This document shows positions 32,586-46,300 of a stretch of DNA of 64,000 bases, piece by piece. Every line of letters begins with the position of its first letter. Position 1 is the first letter of the stretch. Position numbers and translations under genes: made by a program. Source of the stretch: Rhabdornis inornatus (lineage: Eukaryota; Chordata; Aves; Passeriformes; Rhabdornithidae); the NCBI GenBank assembly GCA_013397075.1, contig VWZS01000175.1, forward strand, positions 124,001 through 188,000. The letters run 5' to 3'. The notes beneath the pieces were generated by a model. The model was not told the origin of the DNA, searched no databases, and saw nothing but the letters and a program-made list of their open reading frames with translations.

Positions 32586-33824
32586 CTTGAAAAAAAGAAA
32601 TACTTTTAATTTCATAAAATAACACTCTCAGCCATGTGAACTTCACCTCTCTTTAAAGCCTTACAAGTTTTCAAAGGCCACCCCCCCTCCCACTTCCCAT
32701 CTTCTGCAGCCCAGTGGTTTCCAAGGGCTTTGAAGCTGCTAAAATCAATAGCTCCTTTCCAGAGGCAACAACTTGTGCTTGACAGACACATCCCAGGGAG
32801 CTGGTCCTTGTAAAACATCCCCTGCATTACAGAGGGTTTGACTGCCACCAAGGACAGACAGACATTTGGGATGCCTTGAGATCGATGGCACAGGGACTCT
32901 CCACTGACTCCTGTGAGCTGGAGATATCCAACATGATAAAAGATCATGACAATAGGGATACAAACTACACACAGAAATCACTGGTTTGCCTTTTTTTTTT
33001 TAATCCATAACAAGCAAAGATTCAAAATTTATGTTGAATCTTCTTCAAATGACAGCCATTACTTCAGAGCACATCCCTACTGTTAAAAAGAACCTTCACC
33101 AAATTGCACTGAACCAGAGATAAACTGCTTTCAGCTCAGGGAACAACTTCAGGTGGAGATCTGCCACAGCCAACACTGAGATCTTCGCATCATTTCTGGG
33201 CTGTGTTACCCTCCAGCTCCTTCCCATCATATGGGCATGGATGAGACCCTCCTGGAGCATGAGAAATTAAGGCTGGGAGCAACCAAGAAAGATCTTGGGT
33301 GAAACTTCTCCAGATCCTTTAGAAAGGCACAGGGAGGAGGCAGGGAAGAGTGAAGGAGGTTGGGGCAGTTGGACATCAGAGTAGGAGGCTCCCTGGCTTG
33401 TGTGAGAAGGACAACAACGCTCCAAGTGAGAAGGTCTGGATTTAATTTCTGCTACAGAGGATGAAGTGGGAGTTTCCTGAACAGTAGGTTGTTTGTTCAT
33501 GATTCTCCTTGCAGAATCTAGTTTGGTTCCTGGCCAGAGACAGTCCCACAGCTGCTTGGAAGCCCATCCCTGCTCCTCCAGTGCATCCCTGACCTACGCA
33601 ACAATCCAGGGCAAAGCCTGTGCTGAGCCAGCCCCAGCTCACACCCATCTCATGGACCAAACCTCTGGAGTCTGAACTCATTTTCTGCCTGCAGAGCTTT
33701 GCCTCAGCAAGGGCTTTAACACTTGACCACAGTTCCAGAGCTCCCCACAAAGGGGCTCCAGCTGACCTTTACCAAAGACCAGCCAAAAAATGAAGTCAAA
33801 TCCTGCTGTATTGTTACCACAGGA

Positions 33825-33962
33825 CATTGCCACATCTCTGGAAGCGTCCAAGGCCAGCTTGGACAGGGCTCTGAGCAACCTGGTCTAGTGGAAGGTGTCC
33901 TTGCCCATGGAATGAGGTGATTTTCAAGGTCCCTTCCAACCCAAGCCATTCTATGATTCTGT
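33825..33962 (+). repeat. CR1 LINE 3' end with ATTCTATG-type tail
   Basis: The sense 3' end: AGGCCAGCTTGGACAGGGCT, GGAAGGTGTCCTTGCCCATG and TCAAGGTCCCTTCCAACCCA, ending CATTCTATGATTCTG. The octamer tail marks the true element 3' end. Confidence 0.88.
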
Positions 33963-36250
33963 AACAAAGATCAAAACCTTTTAAAGAAACAATTAGTTGC
34001 CAGCCACGTGGGCATGTTTATGGTCAATGTACAGCCTCGATGGAAAGCCAGGAAGGTCCCAGCCCAAGGAGAACATCAAGGCTCTCCAAAGCCCCAGCAG
34101 GGCCACGTTGATGCCCACCCAGCACCTTGTGATGCTCCTGGAAAGCTCCTGATGTGCTCTCCAATTAACCACACTCCTTCTACAAAGGGCAACTCCTTCT
34201 GTCTCCTCCTGCCAATGAACAGCACGTGCCAAAACAAACACCAACCTCTTTCTCAAATGTTGTTTCTTTCCCTTAATTTTCTGACTGCAGCCAATTCCAG
34301 CCTGACCAGCTACACTCCACTCTTCTAGGTCATTTATTCAGAAGTGGGAGGAAAAAGCCAGTGAATAGGATGGTTTTTAATATCTAGATAATTACATCTA
34401 TTTGGATCATTTATGAGCTGGCCGGGTCCCAGCTCTGCAGCCCAAATTGATACTAGGACTACTCTCCTTTGACCAATCTACTTCAAAATCACCTCATAAA
34501 AGGATGCTGAGTGTACCCAGCCAGCTTGCTGATGTTCTCCTGTCCCCTCCGGGGCAGCTCAGGCATGGAGAAGATGGCTTAGAGCCAAAAATGTGCCTCT
34601 TTGGACCCCACAGCTGCTCTCCTATGCCTGTCCCTAAGAAAAATGAGATTAAAATATGAAGTCTTCTGCCAGAAGTAGCAGACCCCTACACCCAGGGTCC
34701 AGCCCATAATTTGAGGCAGGATAACAGTTGTAGGTGCATCTCCATCCTGCTAAAACCTGTTAGCCTGACCCTCTATCAGGTTCTATACTTGCTGAGTTTT
34801 CTCTATTAAATTAAAATTGAAGAGCATTTCTTCTTCTCCCCATGCATCACTGATTTTTACCTTTGCTACATGGAGAGGATTAATCCAGGTTGGAATTAGG
34901 CTGCTCTTCTCAAGGCAGGAATAAATACATACAGAAATGGAAATGGAGAAGCCAAATATGTGAGAAGGCAACAGCACAGAGCGAAGTGGTTTTATTCCCT
35001 GGGGCAGCCCGTTTGCAGGGACAATGTACTGTCTTTTTAACCAGCCTGGATTCAAACACTGGCTCTTTACACTCACATTTAACCCCTCTTTCACTCCATC
35101 CCACTTGCCAGGCAATGTGAGCAGCTCCCCCATCCACCCCAGCCAGCAGAAAGGAGAGCACCATGACACCCCCAAACACTTTAAATTACAAATTAACTCA
35201 ACCACATTACCACAAATATCCACAAAATCCATCCTCCCAGAGTGTCCTGCCAGTAATTTTAATCAGGAAACAGTTAACCCTGAGCCTATAAATAACAAGA
35301 TAATCCATCAGCACGTTAGCACAGTCTCGTTAGCTGTAACACAACACGATTTGAGCTCTGCCTGCCTGCTCTCCTGCACTGCAGCAGCGGCTCCAGCACT
35401 TCGTGGTGAAAGGAAAAACCGGTCAGCAAAGCATTTTGTGGTGTTACCTGCTCACGCTGGCACCTACAAACCCCCCTGGGGAGCAGCAGCTCTCGCCTCC
35501 CTCCAAAGCATCTTCTCCCATGCCCGGAGCCGGCAGCGAAGGGTTCGGAGCAGCGAACGCGGCGTGGCTGGACCCCAGCCTGCTCCGAAGTTGGTCAGCT
35601 GAGCTGTGACCTTGCTCAGAAAGCAAATACAAGTTTAAACCAAGAAGCACAAAAGAGGGATTGATTTTCCAGCAGAGCAGCCCGTGGCTCCCGGGTGACC
35701 TTTGCGAGGACAGTTCAATCCCGGCACACAAAACGAGTCACTTTTCCGCGGAATAGTTATCTTTCCCAGAAAACACAGAGCACCAAGCGCTGCCTGGGCT
35801 GTCGAGGGGGGTGCTCCCTTATCAGGGCTGATAATTAGAGTCAATAATTAACGGCGGCGGTGCTGCTGTACCTGATGCTGCAGCTGCAGCGTGCTGCACC
35901 TCCGGGCTGGAGCATTAGCGATTCCAGGAGCGCCTCTCCCGAGGAAACGCAGCCGGCAGCCGCCACTCGCAGCCTGGGGGAGCTGCAGAAGGGCTCGGTG
36001 TCCCCAAATCCTCCCGGAGGAGCCACGTTCCCACGTGTGCAGCAGGCACAGCCCCTCGCCCTTGACCCTGCAGCTCCAGCCCCTCTCGCTGTGCCCATCC
36101 ATCCACAGCCCCAGGAGATGCTGGATGGACAGAGGGGGTGTCCCCGGTGTCCCCAGGAGGGGACAGTGCCACCCTCCCTATCAAACTCTCCAGTCTTTGG
36201 CTCTAGGGTTATCCATCCAAACTTCCAGCTGGCAGCTGGCGGAGCAGACA

Positions 36251-36438
36251 CGTGGAATAGGCTGCCTGGAGAAGCTGTGGCTGCCCCTGGATCCCTAGAA
36301 GTGGCCAAGGTCAGGTTGGATGGGGCTTGGAGCAACCTGGGATAATGGAAGGTGTCACTGCTCATGGCAAGGGGTGGAACAAGATTTAAGGGCTTTAAGG
36401 TTCCTCTCACCCCAAACCAGGCCGTGATTCCGTGATTT
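36251..36438 (+). repeat. CR1 LINE 3' end
   Basis: GAATAGGCTGCCTGGAGAAG, CAGGTTGGATGGGGCTTGGA, GCAACCTGGGATAATGGAAG and the tail GTGATTCCGTGATTTT give a forward CR1 3' end. Confidence 0.85.
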
Positions 36439-37889
36439 TGGGCAGGGCACTCGTGGCATGTGGCTCAGTGATGGGCAGAGTGCCCATCCCGAGCCTGTCC
36501 CGAGCTCCTGCATTGGCATTCCCCTCGGGCATCCTGGATTGCTGCCCCTCCAGGCTGGCAGCAGGGACAAATCCCTCAGTCTCCACTGTGAACTTGCAAC
36601 AACCTCATGCTTGCAAAGGCTGAGGGGTTCAGGGCTGCAAAACTTTTCCAGGGCTGGGAAAGAAAATCCTGGGAAGTGGAGGCATCCCCTGGGACCTGGG
36701 GGCTCTGCTGGGGGCTCTCACCAGGGACTCCCATCACAGAGCAGTGCCAGCACCTTTCCCATCGCTGAGCGAGCAGCACAACCCGAATCTCATGCTAGGG
36801 AGGAAAACCACATCTTGTCACAGTGTGAGAGCAGAGCTGCTGGCGCTGCTCCAGCTCCCTGCAAGCCCCCAAACGGGACCTTAACACACGAACTTTGAAG
36901 AAAAGCAGACAAGTTTTGCCTTTGCAGGAAGCACAGAGACCCAGCAGTGTTTGTCCTTCTGCCAGCTCTCCCCGAGGCAGGGATGGGTTAAACTTCCTAC
37001 CCGAGGAATGAAAAATAATTCCAGCAGCCGGGTAAATGCCGCCTTTCCCAAACCCTGCCTTTCCCACGCGGCTCCGTCCCACACCACACATGGCCACGGC
37101 TCGGTGTCGATGGCTTTGTGCTTTCACAAGCAATTACTGAGCCTGAGGTTCAAAACCAACTCCAGAGCACGCTGGCTTGTTTTCTGCTGGATTCTTCTGC
37201 TTTAGTTACGCTTGTGTGTCTTTTTCTGAGCACATTCTGCCGCTTGTGTTCTCCAGACAAAGCAGCACGATGGGAAAAATACACGTATTTCTGTATGATG
37301 CTGACTGTAAAAGTCATTCTGAAAGAATTGTTTGGTTTTCCCACTGGACAGACCTAGCAGGAAGCTTTAATTTGGAGCATTTCCTTATTGCAATTACCCA
37401 CATACAACCTACAGTTATTCCCACATTTAATCCCCCTGGAACTTAAGAAGTCTGTGACCCCTTAAATAAGCTTTTAATTAGGAGCTATGAAGGGAAGGAG
37501 TCAAAACATACAAATTAATTAATTATGGGCTGGTGCTTGATGGATTTACATCCAGCCTCTGATAGCTTTGCCCAAGGGGGCTGCTGCAGTGGGGAAGGGG
37601 CTCACCAAGACTGTCCCTCAAGCATGAGAACTGAGGTCATGGCCTGAAACTGCTGCTGCTTCACATCAGGAACGGCAGCTGCCAGGGGGAGTTGGCTCAT
37701 GGGCTGCTCCCATGGATGAGAGGAACCAGACAGCCCTGAAGTGGCTCAAGAGCCACCCCCTCCACCCCTCCTGGCCACCACTGCTGCCTCCCTGGCTGCT
37801 GGCAGGGCTGCTGCCTTCCCCTCCCTGCAGAGAATCCCTGTGGGATGGCAGCTTTGGGCTTCACCCCCTCTCCTCTCCACCATGGGTCC

Positions 37890-38400
37890 ACCACAGAGGG
37901 ATTCAAGTTGGAAGGAACAACTGGGATCATCCAGTGCCACCTCCCTGCTCCAGCAGGGTCATCCCAGAGAGCCCTACTCAGGAGTGTGTCCAGACATGTC
38001 TGGAATATCCCCAGTGAGGGAGACTCCACAGCCTCTCTGGACAATCTGCTCAGGAAAGAAGTTCTGCTTCATGTTCAGGTGGAAATTCCTGAGCATCACT
38101 TTCTGCCCATTCCTCTTGTCCCATTGCTGGGCACCACTGAGCAGAGCCCGGTCCATCTGACACCTCCCTTTGGATATTCATATCCATGAATGAGGTCCCT
38201 CCTCAGACATCTCTTCTCGAGACTCAACTCTTAGCCTTTCCTGGGCACGGGGATGCTCCAGCCTCATCTCCACAGCCTCCACTCCAGGAGCTCCACATCC
38301 TGAGGAGCCCAGAGCTGGACACAGCACTCCAGATGTGCCTCACAGAGCTGAGCAGAGAGGCACGATCACCTCAGGGTGCCCCAGAGTCAAAGCTGGCCCT
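37890..38400 (-). repeat. CR1 LINE internal fragment, about 500 bp
   Basis: The reversed CR1 3' body is recognisable from AAGTTGGAAGGAACAACTGG through ACTCCACAGCCTCTCTGGAC, ATTGCTGGGCACCACTGAGC, TTCTTCTCGAG-like sequence and GAGCCCAGAGCTGGACACAG. It is the longest continuous CR1 piece here. The frames are broken. Confidence 0.85.
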
Positions 38401-39412
38401 CGGCACCCAAAGGGTTACACCCAAACCTGCTCCATGCAGGCGGTCTGGATTGCACAACAACCGCCTGAGCTATCACTGCAAATGGACATACCAGGAATAA
38501 AAATGGCCTCTCGGGGAATATTTGTTGTGAGGATTTTTCAATTTCTGTTTTCACTGCAAAGGAAGAAAAATAACCCACTTCCAGTCTGCTGGGGACGTGC
38601 ACACGGGTGGGATCTCCGCTGTGATCCGCTGCCCGCTGGCACAGCCATGGGAAGGAGCTTCCCTCCAGGAGGAAAAAAAAAGAGGTTTGAAAACTTTGCG
38701 GGATTAAAGAAATACCTAGCTTAAAAAAAAAAAAAAAAAGTTTAAAGTCCTGGTTTGCACTGTAAGGAGTTGTCATGAGGTTTCCCAAAGCGAGAGCAAA
38801 CTGGGTTCCTGCTGGATGAGATCTGAATCCCGGGAGCCCATCAGCCACCTTCCCACGTGTGTCTGGCATCACAAAAGCATCACTGCCAGTGGTCCTGTGC
38901 CCCACAGCATCCCTTGGAATGGCAGCTTGAGGGGGCAGAAGGCAGCTGAGCAGACCCAAAATTAAAGTGGGGAGAGCAGACAATGCCTGAGCCACTGCTA
39001 CAAACCCAACAGCACCCAGGAGGAAAAGTTTCCAAGCTGGATCCATCCCAGCCTGATGTGCTGGGCAGGCTTCCCTCTGTGCTGGTATCACCCATGGCAC
39101 GTGCTGAGGCAGAGCAGCACTGGATTTAGGATGCAAAAACTGTTATTTATGGGAAGAGCCATCATCCTGCGGCCAGGGGATGGTTTCAGTACATGGCTGA
39201 TGACAAGGGGTGCCCCGTGGCACGGGGATTTTATCACACCCCAAGAGGAAACTCCTTCAGCTGCTGCCTGCCCAGGGCATCTCCAGAGCAGAGCTGGAAG
39301 CAATTTGGGAATGCTGGAGAGGGACGAGCTCCCTCTGCAACCCATCAGCTTGTGGCTGATGATGGAGAGGTCCAGGCTGGCCTCCCACCCTCTCTGCAAA
39401 AAAAAAAAAAAA

Positions 39413-39437
39413 NNNNNNNNNNNNNNNNNNNNNNNNN
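39413..39437. other. assembly gap of 25 N in a poly(A) run
   Basis: Fifteen A lie before the gap and eight A after it. The true length of the run is unknown. Confidence 0.98.
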
Positions 39438-42400
39438 AAAAAAAAGCAGCAGAGGAGGAGGAGGCGGATGGGGTTGGAGCTGGGGGCTGTGCACATGGAA
39501 AACATCCTGAAGGCGTGTGGGGCCTCCCCGGGGTCTGAACCAAGAGGGTTCACAAGGAAGCTGAATAATGAACCCTGCATCACTCAATAAAGAAGAGGAT
39601 CTCTTTCAGCAACCCCAGGGTGTGCAGCTCTTGGTACTTAAACAGCCATTTCAGGCCCCTTTCCCCACGTCTGCAATAAAGCTGTGCGGATACTGATTTT
39701 ATTAAAGCTGCTCGTTGCTGTCTAATAAATGTTATGAGCTTCCTGCCAGCATTTCCATTAGAGACGGGTCAGACCTGGAGGTATCAGATATCCAAACTCT
39801 CCCCCTCCTTTATGGCTTACCATGAGGGGAAAACGATCACATTCACCCCCTCCTCTGATAACCTCTTTTCTGACTGACCTTCAGCTCATTCCAGCCACAG
39901 ACTTACAAAAGCTTTGGTCGATTCTTGTGATTTTATCCCGTGCCTTGAAAACTGTGGTGTTTTCCTTAAAGTCTTCTTTCCCAGAGCCAGGTGATCACAA
40001 AAAGCACCCAAAGCCCTGAGACAAAAGTGCTCCACAGTGAGAAGGCAGACAAAAATCTGAGGTGCCTCATTTCTGATGTTTAATCTCTTTTCCTCAGTCC
40101 CACAAGTTTTGAGGGGAAACAAGGAAGCCCTGCTATGGTTTCTGGTCTCTTCCAAGCTGCTGGTTTCTACCTCCTTGACCTTGGGACAAGTCAAGCCTTG
40201 CTGCCATGATACTGAATAACTCCCACGTGGTCAAAGTGGGAAATTTTAGGTGCTTTTAGGAAAACCCTGTTGTCTGCATTTCTCTCCTCCTCCCCAGGCA
40301 ACCACCACAATCCCCCATGGAGACACGGAGCCATTTCCCATCAATTTCTGACCTGAGCCAACAAGACTTGGATTGATCACATTCCAGACAAGTTTAAAAA
40401 CCTTTTCACACAGGAACTTTTCTTTTTCAGGCCACCTGAAACCAGTCTCCTCATTGATTGGGACTGCAGAGAGGGTGGATATGCCACCCCCCTCCTCTGC
40501 TGGTGATTTCTGTGTGGATAACAGGACCTGGGAGCCCTGGAACAGCATCTCCCACCTCTCACCCATTTAGGAAATAGGGATTTTCTTCCAGGTTTTTGAC
40601 CAAGCCTCAGCCACATATTGCTGGTGTAGTTTCATTTTCTCACTTACACCACATTCAACCCTGATGGCCAGAGGAACCAGCTGCAAAGATGAATTTAAGA
40701 TATTCTCACTCTGAAGATGGAGACCTCTGTGTCTGGGTTTCACCATAGTTCACATTTCTGACTCCATCAAATTGTCCATTTTGGGCAGTGTTTTCTCTTA
40801 ATAATAACACCACTTTATTTTTTATGTGCTGTTTAAACCCTGCAGCCAGTTCCTCCTCACTGCTCTCCCCTGGCATTGTCACTGTGAGGATTTCTGCCCC
40901 AAGCCATGGCCTCCTTCACACCCCTGGAGTTGGGGTCAGGGTTTTATTGACCAAAATCTGCATCCCACTGCTCTGGAGCCAGGCAGTCACATCACCCCTG
41001 ACAAGTGGGGCACCAAATGGAAAATACAATAACTTTCCATATTGACTTTTTTCCCCTCATCAATGGGGCCACGCTCATCTCTGTGGCTGCTCCCAAAGCT
41101 TCCTTAAAAAGACCCAAGATTTGATGAGTTGGGCTGCAACACACAGTGATGAAAATGCAACATTTAAAATATTTGGCTGTAAAACCACCAAGGGAGGGAC
41201 CTGAATTGGCACCGAGCTCGTGAATGAGCCTGTGTTCATCCAGCAGCCGTGTCCCAGCATCCCAACATTGCTCCTGATTCAAGGAATGCTTTGAGACCAA
41301 ACCTCTCCCTCCTGAAACGTTCCCATGCCACAGTTGTTTGATTCAAGCATATTCCTTCTTGGTGGCAAAGAAATATGTGGGAATGGGACAGGCCCAGCAC
41401 TGCATGAGGGGGTGATACCTGGGAGCTAAAGCCTTCCTCACAACAGGACATTCTGCAGAGGAGCAGGATGTGACCATGGTTTTCCTATTCACAGGAAACT
41501 GCACCAGGACTTTGACAGAGCCCACAGCAGCAACAGGCTCCCTGACATCTCATCTTCCAGCTCCAGGACTGTTTTTATGAATCCATTCACTGATCCCTCC
41601 TCAGCCACAGATTCCCTGGCCAGGTCCCTGCTCATTAGGCTGACATTTCAGCAGATATATTTATTTTTTAAATATTACAATCGAAGCAACAAATAACGGT
41701 TAACGTGAGGTTCCAGGTTCCCTCTCCTCCTTTCCCATCTCAGGTATCATTTAAGAGATCAGCTTTTCCCATTTAGCCCATCTGAAATCAAACACAAACC
41801 ACCTGGAAGACTGCAAAACACGTCCAAAGGCAAATGCTGATTTTTTTCAAGTTGCTGTGGTTGCTACCCTTGCCCTGCATGAGCAATGTTTTTGGGTGTT
41901 CACCAATTTCATTTGGGCAGCACAGCTAAAATATTTCATATCTGGGGTGGCTCTGGACAAGGGAAACCCTTCCTGGCGGTGTCACATCCCAGAGCTGTCA
42001 GGAAAATGAGATATCTCTGAAGAGTCCAGACCCACTCCCACCCCTGCATGGTGAACATCACACCCTGAGCATCCAGACCATGATTTCCTCCATCCTGAAC
42101 TCACATGAACTTCCAGCTGGGATTATCCAACCCACGTTCTGCCTTCAGCGGCCTCCTCACGGACCACCCAGCCCCTTCTCAGCGATGTGCACCCACCGCA
42201 GCAGCCCAGCGCTGCCTGTGCCTGATTCCTCCCGGAGCCCAGCCCAGCTCTCAGGCCTGTGTTTAATCACCAGCTGGCCAGCGGAGCTGGGGCAATCTGC
42301 CCGGGGCACGCCTGGTCCCGGCAGAGTCGGGCTGCTCCGAAACGCCCTGGCAGCGCGCAAGCCGGGAAAGGCGATGCTGCCTGCGAGGGGAAGGCGCTGC

Positions 42401-42834
42401 CCGTCCCTCCCTGTCCCTCCCTGCCCGTTCGGGACACCGGGAACACGAGCACAGACCCAGGAATGAGTTACGGTGCCAGGAGTTGCTCCGTCCTGGAACG
42501 CCGGCAAGGAAATGGGGAGAGACCGCGCTCAGCCTGGAGGCTGGGCTGGGGCTTGGCTGAGCCACATCTTCACCGCTAAGAAGGGTTTTATGGTTCGGCT
42601 TTGAGGCTAAACACAACTCTGGGGACTTCCACTGCAATGCCCAGGGCCTGGGGGCTCTTCCCAGCCCTCACACGGTGACTTCTGGGGGTCCCACCAAGGC
42701 TCGGAGCTTTCCTGCCCTGTGCCAGCTGCCCAGCCACGCTCAGCGCCTCCATCCCGGAGCCAGGGGTGCTCTGGAAACATTCCTGTCCCGAGTGAGCCAC
42801 GACTGATTCTGCCCTCGAGCAGCCACGCCAGGGG

Positions 42835-43092
42835 CTAAGAGCCCTGAGCACCCCCGCAGCATCCTCGGAGCACCCCCAGAGCATCCTTGGAGCACCCCTG
42901 GAGCATCCTTGGAGCACCCCTGGAGCACACCCAGGAGCACCCTCCAAAGCGCTCGCACACATTCCCTGAGCACCCTGGAGCATCCCTGAGCACTTCCAAA
43001 GCATCCCTCTGAACATCCCCCAGGAGCACCCTCTGAGGCACCCCCGAGCATCCTCCAGCGCTCCTCCCGGTGCCCCCGAGCACCCCCAGGCA
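42835..43092 (+). repeat. GAGCACCC/GAGCATCC minisatellite
   Basis: GAGCACCC and GAGCATCC cores recur every 10-14 bp over about 250 bp, with paired 22-24 bp higher units. It lies just inside the probable first intron of KANK4. Confidence 0.88.
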
Positions 43093-43109
43093 CAGACCCC
43101 GAACTCCCC

Positions 43110-43335
43110 CGGCTGTCCCGGAGCCCTGCCCGCTTCCCCGCGGCCCCGGGCCCCGGCTCGGCCGTACCTGCAGGGGCAAAGCTCAGCGCTGCGATCCCGC
43201 TGCCTCCTCCGGGAGGGACCCGAGGCGGACCCGGGGGCGGAGCGGGACCCGGTGCCCTCCCCCGGGCAGCGGGGCCGGGGGCGGCCCGAGGCGGCGGGGA
43301 TGGGCGGCAGGCGGGCCGGGGGAGCCCGGAGGAGC
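43110..43335 (-). promoter_or_regulatory. KANK4 CpG-island promoter
   Basis: This segment is dense in G+C and CpG, in contrast to the AT-rich flanks. It contains GC boxes (GGGGGCGG) at 43233-43240 and 43277-43284. No TATA box was noted. It is placed head-to-head with USP1, about 9.5 kb away. Confidence 0.55.
43168..43300 (-). other. KANK4: probable KANK4 non-coding first exon
   Basis: On the minus strand the sequence reads GAGCTTTGCCCCTGCAG followed by donor GTACGG at 43167. It lies in CpG-dense DNA upstream of KANK4 and in the right orientation. The lower boundary is the donor; the upper limit (transcription start) is a guess. No transcript evidence is available. Confidence 0.45.
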
Positions 43336-46300
43336 GGCTGCTCTTGGAAAGCTGCTTTTTGGGATGGTTTTGGGCTGGGGTTTTTTTGTTGTTGTTGTTG
43401 GGTGGTTTTTTTTGGTTTTTTTGGTTTTTTTCCCTCATGCCCTCGGTATTCAGTTTAACGCTTTATTTATACTTCTGTAGCTCATCCTGTTTGCACAGAT
43501 GCGGTGGGAAGGGAAGTCTGCGGGGATGGGCTCGGGATGCAGAACTTGAAATATTTTTGCACCAGCTGTTCTCTGGCTCGGCCCTTCAGCCCCGCCCTTG
43601 TTCCTAAATGCAATCACATGGAAAATACAAAGAAAAGGCAATTTGGGTTTTAGGCTTTGAGCTTCTCCATGTGCCCAAACCCAGCTGGATGCTGCTCATC
43701 CAGCTACACCAAGTGGGGACAGGCAGAAATCAGTTTAGTGATGCCAAATATTCAACACTACGTAAAGCTTTTGATTTTCCTTGTCTTTCAGATACAGGGG
43801 CAAATCCCAGCCCTGCTCCAGCTGTTCCAGAGCGTGGGAGAGCAGCAGCTCCAGTGATGCTGGGGCACCACATGGTCTCCATCTGGGCCAGAAACTCAGC
43901 ATCCAGTGGGGATGGATGTGGCTCACTGGGATCCCCCCTTCCTTTGAGAAGAACCCAAAGACCTTTAAACTCTGACTGGGAACATCACAGAGGGAGATCT
44001 GAGGGTTGGGCTCTGGCTGCTGCCCAACCACTCAGGAATTCCAGAGTCCTTCTGGCAGTGCCCAGGCTCCTGGTGAACAGGGAGGAATAAAATATCAATA
44101 AAATACCCCATTACCCAGTTCAGGAGTGACTGAGGCTCTGCCCAGAGGCAGTCTGTCCTCATTTCACGCGAGGGGCTCAGATGCTGAGTGAGAGGAACAC
44201 ATTTCCTGAGGAGTCTAACAACAGGTCAGAGAACTAAGAGAAAAGTGTGGGATCCCTCAGGCTTCCCAGGAGAGCCCCTGCTCCTGCTGCTCAGGGTATT
44301 CTGGCAGTGCCCAAAAGAGAGGGATCGTGGTATTGGATTTTCTCTTTGCTGGTGCAGGTGGAGGGTGATCCTGACATTATTTTTTTCTCTTGATCCTGAT
44401 CAACAAACCAACTTTGATGTGCAGCCATGGCCTTGGAGACACAGCATCTCTCCTGCTGCTCCTGGGACCATGCACCTTATCCATTACCCATCCCATGTGC
44501 TCATGCCAAAGCCATGATGATCCCTGAGCCCTAATGACAACAATGAGGCTTTTGCAGCAGAAACTTTGGGCTCCTACAGGAAGCTCTTGTGGTCACAGAC
44601 ATTCAGCTGAACTTGTTTTTGTTCTCTTTTCCCTGGGGTTAGATTAAAGTGCTCAAAGGTGTACGTGGGGGTTAAGAAGCTGTGGTGGCAGCTCACAGCA
44701 CACGTTTCTGTAAGCGTGCCTCAGAAAAGCACCAACTACCAAAAACCCCATTTTTGAGGAAACAGCCAAACCCAGTTCCCCTTTTCAGTCACTGAGGTTT
44801 CACTTGCTCAATAGCTGGAGGAAAAAAAGAGTCTTTTCCATGAGCTCTAGGTGCCTGGAAGTGTAATATAGAGATGTGGATAACTTGTATGACCCCTCTT
44901 TAATCCCAGAGAATAAATGGTGCTTTCAAACAAACCGGGATAAACAAGGAGAACTTTGCTGTCTGCACAAACGAAACCCGATCATTTGTTTAAAAGCGGA
45001 TTAGGTGAATTTGGGGAGCGCTCCAAGGTGGCTGATACACATGAATATCGAAGAATTCTCTGAGATGCAGTTTGCCAGGAGCTGGGAGGGGACATCAGGA
45101 ATGCAGCCACAGCCTCTCCCTGCCCATCTCCCACTGTGTCCTCCAGCTCCCTGCTCAGGCAGCGTCCGAGGCCGCGTTCCCCGTGCTGAATTTCCATCTT
45201 GCAGAGTTCAGCTATTCTTAGGCAAGGTTGTGAGTCATTAAGCGCTTTCAGATTGTTTATTTGTCAAGCCACAGGCACTTAGATTTACTTCTGAAGCCAG
45301 ACAAGCTGCTCCAAAGATTTCTGTGTGCCACAGAAATTACTAGGTGAAATTCCACAGCGGGAGGTCAGCCCCGGAACGCTGCACACCGGATCCACCCAAG
45401 GGCTCCTTTTCAAAGGTCAATATAAGAGGGGAAAAGAACAACAAGAAGAATGTGGTTTCCTACAGCCCTTCACCACCTGATTTAGCTTTTATGTGTGTTT
45501 TTTAAGAGAGGCACTGGACTTTGCTGGCTGGCGGTAATGCCTCGGAGGGTGGATGGTGGTTTGGATTGGGAAGGGACTCCCTGGGGAAGGTTTCCCTACT
45601 GGGGTGGGATTAGACCCTCCTGGAGGCCCTGCAGCTGCCAAGAGCAGCCAGACAGGAGCAGGGAGAAGCTCCTGCCCTTTGCTGGGAGGACAAGAGTTGA
45701 TGTGTCCAGAGCCTGCAGTGCCAGGGCAGGGGCTGATGTGATCGAGCCCCTTTGAAAAGGCAGCACAGAATCACTATTGTTCTATAGGATGTCATGTTTG
45801 TGCCAACATCCATTTTTGTAGATTCTGTGCAAACTTCTGCTGTGCTCACAGAGCTGCCTTGTGTGGTCTGGGAATGCCAAAACCCTGCCCCATCCACCCT
45901 CCATGCCTGTGGCCTTCCACTTTTGGCTGGCAGCATGAATGGGGCAAAATGCTTCTGCCAGTATCTGGGTGCTGCAGGAATACAAATATCACCCCAACAA
46001 AGCAGCTCCATTTGGGAGGGTTTTATGGATCAAGCCATGATTATCATGAAACTTGACTATGCCTCCCCTTTCATACCCCAAACTCAGAGCTTCCCTACAC
46101 ATCCCAGCCAGCTGGAAGCAGGCAGAAAAAATTGTGGACCGTAGATACAACCTCTGTGTCCAAGAGAAGAAACAGCCTCCAGGAACCAACCTGCTGCTCA
46201 TTGCTGCTCAATCTGCCCCATCTCACCCTGGCTGTGCACATCCTGTGATCCCCAAAGTGATATGGAAAAGATTTCGTTTGCTTATGGCACATGGATCACC

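Larger units (their letters stand above)
32586..43100 (-). other. KANK4: KANK4 first intron (5' UTR intron)
   Basis: About 10.6 kb lie between the start-codon exon and the probable non-coding first exon. No coding exon was recognised. It holds forward-oriented CR1 3' ends at 33825-33962 and 36251-36438, a long reverse CR1 piece at 37890-38400, a 25-N gap at 39413-39437, and a CpG-containing stretch near 35500-36100 that might be an alternative promoter. Confidence 0.55.

Noticed and set aside
42740..43438. 232-residue minus-strand frame with repeated Gly-Cys-Ser and Ala-Pro-Arg-Met-Leu words
   Set aside because: It is the translation of the GAGCAYCC minisatellite and CpG island, not a protein gene.
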